Origin: Thermogutta sp039793925
GTDB lineage: Bacteria > Planctomycetota > Planctomycetia > Pirellulales > Thermoguttaceae
Direction of reading: 5' to 3'
DNA: 64,000 nt
Assembly: GCF_039793925.1 (NCBI RefSeq)
Contig: NZ_JBAMME010000240.1
Location: 1-64,000, forward strand
In this document: piece after piece, positions 17,607 to 25,752 of the stretch
How the letters are laid out: every line of letters starts with the position of its first letter
Position numbering within the stretch: position 1 is the stretch's first letter
Made by a program: the position numbers and the translations under genes
Notes under the pieces: model-generated
Database searches by the model: none
Told to the model about the DNA's origin: nothing
Seen by the model: the letters and a program-made list of their open reading frames with translations, nothing else

Positions 17607-18386
17607 ATGGCACCTCTTGTGACACTTACAACGGATTTTGGTCGGGACAGTATTTACGTTGCCCAGCTAAAAGCGGTCCTTTTGTCGATCAATCCTCGGC
17701 TCACATTAGTCGATGTCACCCACGAGATCCCACCCCAAGATGTGGTCAGCGGTGCATGGATTTTGCGTCACACAGTACCGTACTTCCCGGAAGGCAGTTT
17801 TCATCTGGCGGTGGTCGATCCAGGCGTGGGGACCGCGCGACGTTGTCTGGCGGTGGATTGGGAAAGCCGCTATGTCGTGGCCCCTGACAATGGTTTGGTG
17901 ACGTTTCTCTGCCAGCTCTCACTTCCTCGAAAGATCGTTTGGATAGAAAACCGTGCGTATTTTCGAGCTGAAGTCAGCAGCACGTTCCATGCTCGGGACA
18001 TAATGGGTCCGGCCCTCGCGTGGTTGACCCAGGGTGTACCGCTGGAGGAACTTGGCCCGCTCACAGGAGAATGGGTCCAGCTTGCCGGTGACTGGCGGCC
18101 TCGGATTACCGATCGCGAAATTGAGGGCCGAGTCGTGTTTGTCGATCGCTTTGGCAATTTAATCACGAATATTGAGAAAAACTCCTGGCCCAAGCACGCC
18201 ACGCCCGTAATTAAGGTGGGCGATCATCAATTTGCCGAGGTCAGTCGCACGTATGGCGAGCATCGGCCAGGTGATCTGATTGCCCTGTTTGGCTCTCAGG
18301 GATACTTAGAAATCGCTGTGGTCAACGGAAGCGCAGCGGAGCGGACGAAGCTCACTGTCGGCACACCTGTGTTGGTAACATGGTAA
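17607..18386 (+). CDS. S-adenosylmethionine hydrolase-like protein (DUF62 family)
   Basis: A 259-residue protein of the SAM hydrolase (adenosine-forming) and fluorinase superfamily. The opening LTTDFGRDSIYVAQLKAVL, HLAVVDPGVGT, the adenosine-site VVAPDNGLVTFL, FHARDIMGPA and the C-terminal VVFVDRFGNLITNI are the conserved blocks. Such enzymes split SAM with water to adenosine and methionine; plain hydrolases are far more common than halogenases. The start ATG 17607 has no strong ribosome site. The stop is only 9 bases before bioA, which also consumes SAM, so the two are probably co-transcribed. Confidence 0.85.
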   Translation: MAPLVTLTTDFGRDSIYVAQLKAVLLSINPRLTLVDVTHEIPPQDVVSGAWILRHTVPYFPEGSFHLAVVDPGVGTARRCLAVDWESRYVVAPDNGLVTFLCQLSLPRKIVWIENRAYFRAEVSSTFHARDIMGPALAWLTQGVPLEELGPLTGEWVQLAGDWRPRITDREIEGRVVFVDRFGNLITNIEKNSWPKHATPVIKVGDHQFAEVSRTYGEHRPGDLIALFGSQGYLEIAVVNGSAAERTKLTVGTPVLVTW

Positions 18387-18395
18387 ACGAGGTTT

Positions 18396-19748
18396 ATGGA
18401 AGAGAAAGAAAAAGAATTACTCCGCGAGTGGGATCGCACTATTTATTGGCATGCCTTTACTCAAATGGCGGAGTATGAGCCATTCATTATCGAGCGTGCC
18501 CAGGGATGTCGACTCTTCGATATTGATGGCCGGGAATACATAGACGGGGTTGCCAGTCTGTGGTGTAACGTGCATGGGCATCGCCATCCTCGGCTGGACC
18601 GGGCCATTCGGGAGCAGTTGGATAGGGTGGCGCACGTGACTTCGCTGGGTTGCTCGAATCCGACCACCGTTCGCCTGGCGAAACGGTTGACCGAAATTGC
18701 TCCGCCCGGGCTGAATCACGTGTTCTTTGCGGACAGTGGTGCCGGGGCTGTCGAGGTGGCTCTCAAGGTGGCGTTTCAGTACTGGCGGCAGATTCCTGAA
18801 CCTCAACCGCAGAAGACGCTCTTTCTGGCGCTCGGCGAGGCGTACCACGGAGACACGCTTGGCGCGGTCAGTGTGGGGGGAGTGGACCGGTTCAACGCCG
18901 TGTTCCAGCCGCTCATGTTTCCCACAATTCGACTGCCTTGTCCGGATACCTATCGAACGCCCGATGGAGTACCTTCAGAGAAGCTCACCGAGTACTATCT
19001 CGCGCAGTTGGAAGACGTCTTGCGCCGCGAACATCAACGGATTGTCGGCATGATCATCGAGCCGTTGGTTCAATGTGCCGCAGGGATGGTTGTTCACCCA
19101 CCGGGGTATTTACGGGGGGTTCGAGAACTGACCCGGAAATATGGAGTGTTACTGATCGCCGACGAGGTAGCGGTGGGATTCGGCCGAACGGGTCGGATGT
19201 TTGCCTGCGAACATGAGGGGGTGACGCCGGATTTGCTCTGTTTGGGGAAGGGGATCACGGGCGGGTATCTGCCCGTCGCTGCCACGCTCGTCACCGATGA
19301 GATCTACAACGCATTTCTGGGCGACTACGCATCGTTGCGGACATTCTTTCACGGTCACACCTATGGCGGGAATCCGCTGGGGGCAGCCGTGGCATTGGCA
19401 AATCTTGATGTGTTCGAGGAAGAACGCACCCTGGAACAACTGCCCCCCAAGATTGAGCGGCTGGCGAGTCATTTGCGCAGGATCGCAGAACGGTCCCATG
19501 TGGGCCACGTGCGGCAGCGTGGGCTGATCGCTGGCATCGAGTTGGTTCAAGACAAGGCTACCAAACGGGCCTACCCCTGGACGGAACGCCGCGGTTGGCA
19601 GGTGTGCCAGTATGCCCGACAAGAGGGCGTCTTCCTTCGGCCTTTAGGAGATGTGATCGTCATCTTTCCGCCGCTAGCGATCAGCCTGGAAGAAATCGAC
19701 CACATTTGCCAGGCCGTGGAGCGAGGCATCATCGCCGTGACGGAGTAA
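18396..19748 (+). CDS. bioA: adenosylmethionine-8-amino-7-oxononanoate aminotransferase
   Basis: A 450-residue PLP-dependent class III aminotransferase that converts KAPA to DAPA in biotin synthesis, normally with SAM as amino donor. Hallmarks are WHAFTQMAEY at the N-terminus, the GAGAVEVALKVAFQYW phosphate-binding region, AYHGDTLGAVSVGG, the DEVAVGFGRTG block, the PLP lysine in LCLGKGITGGYLPVAAT and TYGGNPLGAAVALANL. Length fits BioA. No other biotin genes are in the window. It shares a transcript with the SAM hydrolase-like gene. The neighbour on the far side is convergent. Confidence 0.9.
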   Translation: MEEKEKELLREWDRTIYWHAFTQMAEYEPFIIERAQGCRLFDIDGREYIDGVASLWCNVHGHRHPRLDRAIREQLDRVAHVTSLGCSNPTTVRLAKRLTEIAPPGLNHVFFADSGAGAVEVALKVAFQYWRQIPEPQPQKTLFLALGEAYHGDTLGAVSVGGVDRFNAVFQPLMFPTIRLPCPDTYRTPDGVPSEKLTEYYLAQLEDVLRREHQRIVGMIIEPLVQCAAGMVVHPPGYLRGVRELTRKYGVLLIADEVAVGFGRTGRMFACEHEGVTPDLLCLGKGITGGYLPVAATLVTDEIYNAFLGDYASLRTFFHGHTYGGNPLGAAVALANLDVFEEERTLEQLPPKIERLASHLRRIAERSHVGHVRQRGLIAGIELVQDKATKRAYPWTERRGWQVCQYARQEGVFLRPLGDVIVIFPPLAISLEEIDHICQAVERGIIAVTE

Positions 19749-19810
19749 AGCGCCAGCGGACGTGTGTCCGAAAACGCTCAACGCGGCACTCCGGAGTGAA
19801 GTGCTGGGAT

Positions 19811-21196
19811 TCACAACGTAATGGCTATCAGCTCGATTCCTTCTCCCGCACCGAGATTACGCGAGTATTTCTTTTCGCGCGGATTATTCCAGTGTTCGTG
19901 AACACCCAAGCTTGCCAGGCGTTCCGTGGGTTCAGGATGGTTGGGATCGTAGAATGTTCCCGAAGGCGGCCTGTCGGCGAGAGCAGCCTCGTGGAGGTAA
20001 TCGTCCACCCCGCCTTTGCGCGGGAATGGCGTGCCTTCTGCATACAAAAAGTCGAAGGCCACCGAGTCGATGGCCACGGGGTCCTGAGACGCGAATAAAC
20101 TGCATGACCATTGATCTTCCATTGGCGGAATGTGCATTTTTTGCGGTACCGGATCACGTGGATGAACCCCGGAAAATAGACCGTCAATGAGGTACAACAC
20201 TGTCTTGCCACCGAGATGAGCGTGCCCCATCAAATCCACCAATGGACGATAAATTCGCGGAGTATTCGAGAAGCAATGGGGATGCATGTCGTAGTAATTT
20301 TCTTGTACCGGCCAGCGGATGAGCGATCCGTAGTGATTCTTAGCGCAAAGCGTAACGCCCGCCCCACTGTGTGCCTTGAAGTTGGCAAAATTAATCAAAT
20401 AATCGGCTTCGGCAAAGCATTTGGGGATCATGTCCTGTGTTACGCCCTGCGGCCGTGAGCTCCAGTAAAGGGGCACTTCTGATGCTTCAACCTTAATCCG
20501 TCCAAACTTCCCAGCATAGTCCACGTATTGAACGTCTTTATAATGGCCATGAAGGATGTCATAGTACTCATGGACGAGATAAGCAAGGGTATCGCAAATA
20601 GTGATATCGGCGGGTCTTACGCCCACTTCATCCACCAATTGCCGGAGGAGCGCAAGAATCATTTGCGGTGAGGTGTTCATGTAATTCTCGCGTCTGATAA
20701 AACGGTAGGTTTCTGGATCGACGACGTTTTCTCGGAAGATCATCCCCACCCAGTTTGGCTTGATCGCGATCTTCTGACCCGCCTGATATCCCTGCGCGAG
20801 ACCTTTGCGGCTTGTGTTGAAATGCCGGAAAAGCTTGTCCCATGCTTCTTTAACCGTATTCGCTCCGGTGAGATGGCACACCGCTTGGTCCATCATCTGA
20901 TTGACGCGGTCCTGCTTGATGCGGTTGCCCTCCCACCATCGGCCGTCATCGGGCCCTTTCCACGCCACTACCCCGGGATCGTGCGCCCAGACCACACGGC
21001 CGGGGAAAATACCTTTACCCTGCCCGATCGGTCTGAGCGGGACCGACTGATCTGAAACACTCTCTTCAGCACGGCCAACCTTCGTCGCGCTGAACAGGCC
21101 CACAAAGGCTGCGGAGCTTCCGATGAAATGACGGCGACTGACGGATGAGAAGTCGGGTGCCTCAGCGGCGTAAGGAGAATGGCGACGATCCGACAT
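19811..21196 (-). CDS. Tat-exported DUF362 domain protein
   Basis: A 461-residue protein. ATG 21196 follows GGGAGGGCC. A twin-arginine signal SRRHFIGSSAAFVGLFSA (about residues 19-36) implies export of a folded, probably cofactor-bearing protein. The body matches DUF362: KIAIKPNWVG, a long central segment with ADITICDTLAY and AEADYLINFANFKAHSGAGVTLCAKNHYGSL, and SQDPVAIDSVAFDFL near the end. DUF362 proteins often carry ferredoxin-type clusters, but no Cys clusters are present here. Function is unknown. A DUF4177-like gene lies upstream on the same strand, 288 bases away. Confidence 0.78.
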   Translation of the reverse strand: MSDRRHSPYAAEAPDFSSVSRRHFIGSSAAFVGLFSATKVGRAEESVSDQSVPLRPIGQGKGIFPGRVVWAHDPGVVAWKGPDDGRWWEGNRIKQDRVNQMMDQAVCHLTGANTVKEAWDKLFRHFNTSRKGLAQGYQAGQKIAIKPNWVGMIFRENVVDPETYRFIRRENYMNTSPQMILALLRQLVDEVGVRPADITICDTLAYLVHEYYDILHGHYKDVQYVDYAGKFGRIKVEASEVPLYWSSRPQGVTQDMIPKCFAEADYLINFANFKAHSGAGVTLCAKNHYGSLIRWPVQENYYDMHPHCFSNTPRIYRPLVDLMGHAHLGGKTVLYLIDGLFSGVHPRDPVPQKMHIPPMEDQWSCSLFASQDPVAIDSVAFDFLYAEGTPFPRKGGVDDYLHEAALADRPPSGTFYDPNHPEPTERLASLGVHEHWNNPREKKYSRNLGAGEGIELIAITL

Positions 21197-21410
21197 GACT
21201 GGCCCTCCCTTTGCGAAATACGACAGATGACACAAGTGTTCTTTCCGGTAGCCTCAATATACAGCTTTTAGTGGCCCAAGAGAATCGTTTTGATTGGGTT
21301 GCTCCGTCAATCATTGCCCGAAGATGCCGTAGCAAGCAGGAAAGCGTCGGACCACCGGACGGTTACGAACTCCGCGAAAAGCCGACCGTGACAACTTTGG
21401 ACTGATAAAT

Positions 21411-21430
21411 AAAAACGGCCGAGTACCGGC
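21411..21430 (-). terminator. weak candidate terminator after the DUF4177-like gene
   Basis: On the minus strand a short GCCG/CGGC hairpin is followed by TTTTTATTT. The stem is only four pairs, so this is tentative. Confidence 0.3.
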
Positions 21431-21484
21431 GACCTCCTAGCGGGCACACTTTTGCCGCGCTTATACGGCGATTGATACGAGTCG

Positions 21485-21796
21485 TCAACCACTGTCTTTG
21501 ATGTCGAACACATCGTCGGGAGACAGCGAGGGGGCGTGATGGCCCTCCGTGCCGCTTGTGTGTTGGATATGTCCCTCGCCCCCCGACCCGCTCACCTTGG
21601 AACCCGCGCAAGGACGCTTCAGAAAGGCGATCCAGCCCATGATGCCTTTGGCATCCTTGTAATACTCTACTGCCACGAGCTCCCAGCCTTGCTGGCCTAC
21701 GGCATTGAGCTCGTCCTGGAGGGCGAGCTCGGAGCGCCGCGTGAGGAACATGTACTCCCACCGCTGCTGCGCCTGAATGATCGCTGTCTTCGTCAT
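21485..21796 (-). CDS. DUF4177-like small protein
   Basis: A 103-residue protein with a strong ribosome site, AAGGAGGTGGCGC, just before the ATG. The first 60 residues read as a DUF4177-type fold: QRWEYMFLTRRSE, LQDELNAVGQQGWELVAVEYY and a final strand GWIAFLKRP. The C-terminal 40 residues are Gly/Ser/His-rich and look disordered. No signal peptide is present. DUF4177 proteins have no established function. It may share a transcript with the DUF362 gene downstream. Confidence 0.75.
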   Translation of the reverse strand: MTKTAIIQAQQRWEYMFLTRRSELALQDELNAVGQQGWELVAVEYYKDAKGIMGWIAFLKRPCAGSKVSGSGGEGHIQHTSGTEGHHAPSLSPDDVFDIKDSG

Positions 21797-22178
21797 GCGC
21801 CACCTCCTTCTGCCAGAGAATAAACCAAATGGATCAATGGAAACAAACCGAATAACCCGACTGTAAAGTTTGTGCTGTCAGCGAGCATCACGCAGCGTTA
21901 ATTCTCTGGCCCCCCTTAATCTAATCCGCGCGGTGGCGGTTGAAAAGTTGCGGTAGCTTCGCGACGTGTGGTTTTGGGGGCGCAAAATACTTTTCTTTTT
22001 TAGCCGGCGCAAGCGTTCTACGATGGACGCTAACAACGCTTGTTTCGATGAGAGCGGCTCATCGGGCGGCGGTCAGGCAGATCGAGATGATCCCTGCTGG
22101 GGCGAGTTGATTATCGAGTTTCATCCCTCAAAATGGAGTAGGGAACCGGCGCAGGAATCTCGCCCCTGGTAAGCCAGT
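21797..22178. other. intergenic region with a doubtful small reading frame
   Basis: About 380 bases. A plus-strand frame from GTG 21966 to 22172 could encode 68 residues rich in charged residues, but there is no ribosome site and no recognisable fold. I do not call it a gene. Confidence 0.4.
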
Positions 22179-23627
22179 TCAACCGTTGGAAGAAGGAGTA
22201 GGGACCAGAGGATTCCCGGTGTAGGGGTCGAAGTCGATCCCATTGGTGGGTAGTACATCCAAAGGTACCGTCACACGCACAGTGGTGCCCCGCTGTCGCT
22301 GCGACGTGATTTCCGCCCAGCCGCCGAGAAGCTTCGCGCGATCGCGGATGGAATGGAGACCGAAGTGTCCCGCGGGGATTCGCTCAACATCAAAGCCAGT
22401 TCCCCAATCGCGCACCTCGATTTCCAGTGTGGAATTCTGCTGCCGGAGTGAGACGGCCACCCGGGAACTTCCACTGTGCCGCACGGCATTGAGCACCGCT
22501 TCCTGGATGATGCGGAAAATATGGGTTTCCACCGGCGCAGCCAGCTGAATGAATTGTGTTTGGTTGTGGAACTCGATTTCCACGTTATGGCGCGCTCGGA
22601 TTTCCTGAAAGAAACTCTGCAAAGCCGGGATCAGCCCCCCTTCTTCGAGAAGGTCCGGGCGAAGTCCCCGAATCAACCGCCGAGCTTCGGCGATGGCATT
22701 GCGGATGAGATGCATGGCGCGATCGAGAAAACTTTCCGCTTCCTGCGGAGCTGTACTCCGCAGGTGACGGTACGTTTCAAGGCTCATCAGCGCCCCGGTT
22801 GCCTGCTGAATAAATCCGTCGTGGATTTCGTACGCGATCGCTTCGTTCTGTCGCTCCTGAAGCTCCCAGACTTCGTTGAGTAGCCGTTTTTCTGTTCGCC
22901 GCCACACTTCTTTCTCCGAATGCCACTCCTGGCGGGCCTGCTCGAGTTCCTCTTCAATCCGCCGCCACGTTGTCACGTCGGTGATATATCCGGTGAGAAA
23001 GGCCACCTCGCCTTCCTCGTCAAACACCGCCATTCCTTGTTCCCAAACCCATTTAACGTCGCCAGAAGCCGTGCGTATGCGGTAGACCAGACGATACGGT
23101 CGGCGCTCGTTGACCGCCTTTTGGACTTCCTGCCACACTTTTTCACGGTCCTCTGGAACGATGAGTTCCGCGTAGGCCCTACGTCGGTTTCCAATCAGGT
23201 CCTCCGGCGCGTAACCCGTCAACTCTCGGCAGCCATCATTAATGTATTGCATAGTCCATTGGGGATCATTACGACACTGATACACCGCCCCTGGCAGACA
23301 TTGCAGAAGCCCGCTGAGGCGGTGTGTCTCCAGTTCCACGAACGTTTGGTATCGATAGGCGGCTTTAAGAACCGGCTCGATGAGCAAGACGCCGGCGAGG
23401 CATGTCAGAGAAATCAGTAATGCCACCGATTCGGAAATGAGGTCCCGAGGAATTCCCAGGTAGATTTCGCCCAGAACGCTGAGACTCCGAACCACCATTA
23501 AAACCATAGCAAGCGCAAGAAGCAGCCAACCCCAGCCCGGCCGAAATCGGCTGGCGATCCGCAGCGCAACCCAGGCGGCCGCGGCCTGGCATAAGAGCGA
23601 CACAACGACCACAATGAGGACAAACAT
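22179..23627 (-). CDS. membrane PAS-domain histidine kinase (NarL-partner type)
   Basis: A 482-residue kinase. Residues 1-105 form about three membrane segments. A PAS domain (about 110-235) has YINDGCRELTGYAPEDLIG and VKWVWEQGMAVFDEEGEVAFLTGYITDVT split across the typical strands. A coiled coil of about 45 residues follows. The HisKA_3 dimerisation domain carries the acceptor His in AYEIHDGFIQQ, and the HATPase has RIIQEAVLNAVRHSGSS and GHFGLHSIRDRAKLLGG. This type usually pairs with NarL/FixJ response regulators; none is adjacent, so it is an orphan. A strong promoter lies about 220 bases upstream, which leaves a long leader. Confidence 0.9.
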   Translation of the reverse strand: MFVLIVVVVSLLCQAAAAWVALRIASRFRPGWGWLLLALAMVLMVVRSLSVLGEIYLGIPRDLISESVALLISLTCLAGVLLIEPVLKAAYRYQTFVELETHRLSGLLQCLPGAVYQCRNDPQWTMQYINDGCRELTGYAPEDLIGNRRRAYAELIVPEDREKVWQEVQKAVNERRPYRLVYRIRTASGDVKWVWEQGMAVFDEEGEVAFLTGYITDVTTWRRIEEELEQARQEWHSEKEVWRRTEKRLLNEVWELQERQNEAIAYEIHDGFIQQATGALMSLETYRHLRSTAPQEAESFLDRAMHLIRNAIAEARRLIRGLRPDLLEEGGLIPALQSFFQEIRARHNVEIEFHNQTQFIQLAAPVETHIFRIIQEAVLNAVRHSGSSRVAVSLRQQNSTLEIEVRDWGTGFDVERIPAGHFGLHSIRDRAKLLGGWAEITSQRQRGTTVRVTVPLDVLPTNGIDFDPYTGNPLVPTPSSNG

Positions 23628-24096
23628 CTAAAATCCGTGCTGGCTGCTAGAAAAGGACACTTGTTCAAACCCTTAAAACGACCCACTATTTGGAGTACGG
23701 CCCATCGAACGCCAGGGTGCACGGATGGTGTTGCCGCCGTTGTGAGCTTCTAACCACGTCGCCCCCCAAGGCATTGACCCCGACCACCATGAATGATTGT
23801 CTCTTCGGCCGGAAGGGGTAAGGTCCTTATGGTGGGGAGGCTATGACTACTATAGCCCCCCAATTTTGTGTGTCAATAACCCATATAAGGGGCGACAATT
23901 GTCAAAGTTTTTGACTGTGCTTAATTGTGACCACACTTTCTATCTAGCTGTGTGCTAAGTTTTTGGGTGCAGCAAAAAATAAGGTTTTCCCTCGTTGGTG
24001 GGGTTCAGCCCCTTTGCCTTGTTTCGGTGGGCACTCCAAAAGTTGACGTCCAGCACGGGACTTCGGTGAGGAACCGAAAGAGGAAGGAGGTCAGCC
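23628..24096. other. divergent intergenic region before UDP-glucose dehydrogenase
   Basis: About 470 bases, AT-richer than the genes around it. It holds one strong minus-strand promoter, listed separately, and the leader of the histidine kinase gene. I could not identify the UDP-glucose dehydrogenase promoter with confidence. Confidence 0.5.
23849..23876 (-). promoter_or_regulatory. sigma70-type promoter for the PAS histidine kinase
   Basis: The minus strand shows TTGACA and TATAGT separated by 16 bases, close to consensus at both boxes. Expected transcription start is near 23842, leaving a leader of about 215 bases. Confidence 0.65.
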
Positions 24097-25410
24097 GTGA
24101 AAATCGCGGTGATTGGAACAGGGTATGTAGGACTTGTGACGGGGACGTGTTTTGCCGAGACCGGTAACGACGTCATCTGCGTGGACTGCGACGCTGAAAA
24201 AATTCGGCTTCTGCAAGCAGGGGAATGCCCAATTTACGAGCCGGGTTTGGAAGAACTCCTTCATCGCAATATTGCGGCTGGCCGTCTCCGATTTACCACC
24301 GATTTGCCGAGCGCCGTCCGCTGGGCAAAACTGATTTTCATTGCGGTGGGAACGCCGCCGCGGGATGACGGCTCGGTCGATTTGTCGGCCCTTTGGGCGG
24401 TCGTCGAGGAGATGGCCCCCCATCTGGCCGAGGACGCCATCGTGGTGATCAAGAGCACGGCGCCCGTGGGCACGAATGCCGCGGTTACCGCCAGGCTTCG
24501 CGAGCTCACCGGCCGCCCCGTGGATGTGGCCACCAATCCTGAGTTTCTCAAAGAGGGGGCTGCTGTGGAAGATTTTATGAAACCCGATCGCGTGGTTGTT
24601 GGGGCACGGCGAGAAGAAGTCCTGGAAATCCTGTGGGATCTCTACCAACCTTATTTGCGCACGGATAAGCCCCTGCTCTTCATGTCCCCGGAAAGCGCTG
24701 AGATGACCAAATACGCGGCCAACGCGATGTTGGCCACGAAGATCAGCTTCATCAACGAAATTGCCGCCATCTGTGAGCGCACGGGCGCCGATATCAACGA
24801 TGTTCGCCGGGGAATTGGGCACGACAGTCGGATCGGTTTCGCGTTTCTTTTTCCAGGTGTTGGATACGGAGGCAGTTGTTTTCCGAAAGACGTTCGCGCC
24901 CTGGCAGCCGTTGCCCGTGCGCACGATGTCACACCGCGAATTCTGGAAGCCACGCATCAGGTTAACGAACATCAAAAAGGGATTCTCCTCCGCAAGATCC
25001 GTGAGCATTTCGGTGGCGCGCTTTCCGACAAAACGATTGCTATCTGGGGCCTTTCCTTCAAGCCGGGAACGGACGACATTCGTGAGGCACCATCGCTGGT
25101 TTTGATCGACGGCCTGCTCCAACACGGGGCGGCGCTTCGGGTGTACGATCCAGAGGCCATGGAAAACGTCCGCAAACGTTACGGAAACCGACTCACGTAC
25201 TGTCAGCAGCGGGACGAAGCACTGGATGGTGCCGACGCCCTAGTGATCGTGACGGAATGGAAGCAGTTCATCCACCCTGACTTCGATGAGATGAAACGCC
25301 GATTGAAACGGCCGGTCATTTTCGACGGACGAAATATCTACAACCCTCATCGTATGAAGGATCTTGGTTTCACTTATTACAGCATCGGACGGCCGCCGGT
25401 CAGACCGTAA
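24097..25410 (+). CDS. ugd: UDP-glucose 6-dehydrogenase
   Basis: A 437-residue cytoplasmic enzyme that oxidises UDP-glucose twice with NAD to UDP-glucuronate, a precursor for exopolysaccharides. It starts at GTG 24097 after GGAAGGAGG. The N-terminal NAD fold has IAVIGTGYVGLVTG and CVDCDAEKI. The middle has NPEFLKEGAAVEDFMKPDRV and the helix SAEMTKYAANAMLATKISFINE. The catalytic cysteine is in GYGGSCFPKDVRAL. The C-terminal domain has WGLSFKPGTDDIREAPS. All key residues and the length are normal. It stands alone, but the sugar transferase at 4.9 kb could use related precursors. Confidence 0.96.
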   Translation: MKIAVIGTGYVGLVTGTCFAETGNDVICVDCDAEKIRLLQAGECPIYEPGLEELLHRNIAAGRLRFTTDLPSAVRWAKLIFIAVGTPPRDDGSVDLSALWAVVEEMAPHLAEDAIVVIKSTAPVGTNAAVTARLRELTGRPVDVATNPEFLKEGAAVEDFMKPDRVVVGARREEVLEILWDLYQPYLRTDKPLLFMSPESAEMTKYAANAMLATKISFINEIAAICERTGADINDVRRGIGHDSRIGFAFLFPGVGYGGSCFPKDVRALAAVARAHDVTPRILEATHQVNEHQKGILLRKIREHFGGALSDKTIAIWGLSFKPGTDDIREAPSLVLIDGLLQHGAALRVYDPEAMENVRKRYGNRLTYCQQRDEALDGADALVIVTEWKQFIHPDFDEMKRRLKRPVIFDGRNIYNPHRMKDLGFTYYSIGRPPVRP

Positions 25411-25752
25411 TCTGCTGCTGGGCCCACATCTGGTCCATGAGTTTCAAGTCTCTGCCAAGCGGAAGCGAGAATGCGTTTGACTGATTGACGCACGGACGGT
25501 TAAAATGACAATAACGCTGCGGCGGTATTGGCAGCGAGCATGCTCGGTGAGGGTGCAAGCATCTGGTGAGACTATTCCTCGCCTAATGGGTGGTCTACTC
25601 TAGTCCAGATAGGGGATGAGCTAAGGTAACTTCTCCAGGTCGCTGACGATAACTTGGCAGACGACTGGCCAGAGGCTCATTGAATGAAGGCCTAACGTCG
25701 GTCAGTCGGACTACGAACCCGTCCGCCGTCCGGTGAGTGTAGATCGACTGGC
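25411..25752. other. long leader or non-coding RNA region before the large kinase gene
   Basis: About 340 bases without a reading frame. It contains a sigma70-like promoter at 25477-25506. Downstream is a roughly 220-base stretch with several possible paired segments (see findings). It may be a structured leader or a separate RNA. Confidence 0.4.
25477..25506 (+). promoter_or_regulatory. sigma70-type promoter upstream of the large kinase
   Basis: TTGACT and TAAAAT are separated by 18 bases. Transcription would start near 25513, about 240 bases before the kinase ATG. Confidence 0.5.

Noticed and set aside
17607..18386. Fluorinase or chlorinase rather than SAM hydrolase
   Set aside because: The family is shared, but nothing around it suggests organohalogen synthesis, and hydrolases are the common members.
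21966..22172. A 68-codon plus-strand frame starting at GTG
   Set aside because: No ribosome site, no promoter and no recognisable fold. It might be real, but I cannot support it.
24091..25125. A 344-codon minus-strand frame
   Set aside because: It is antisense to UDP-glucose dehydrogenase.
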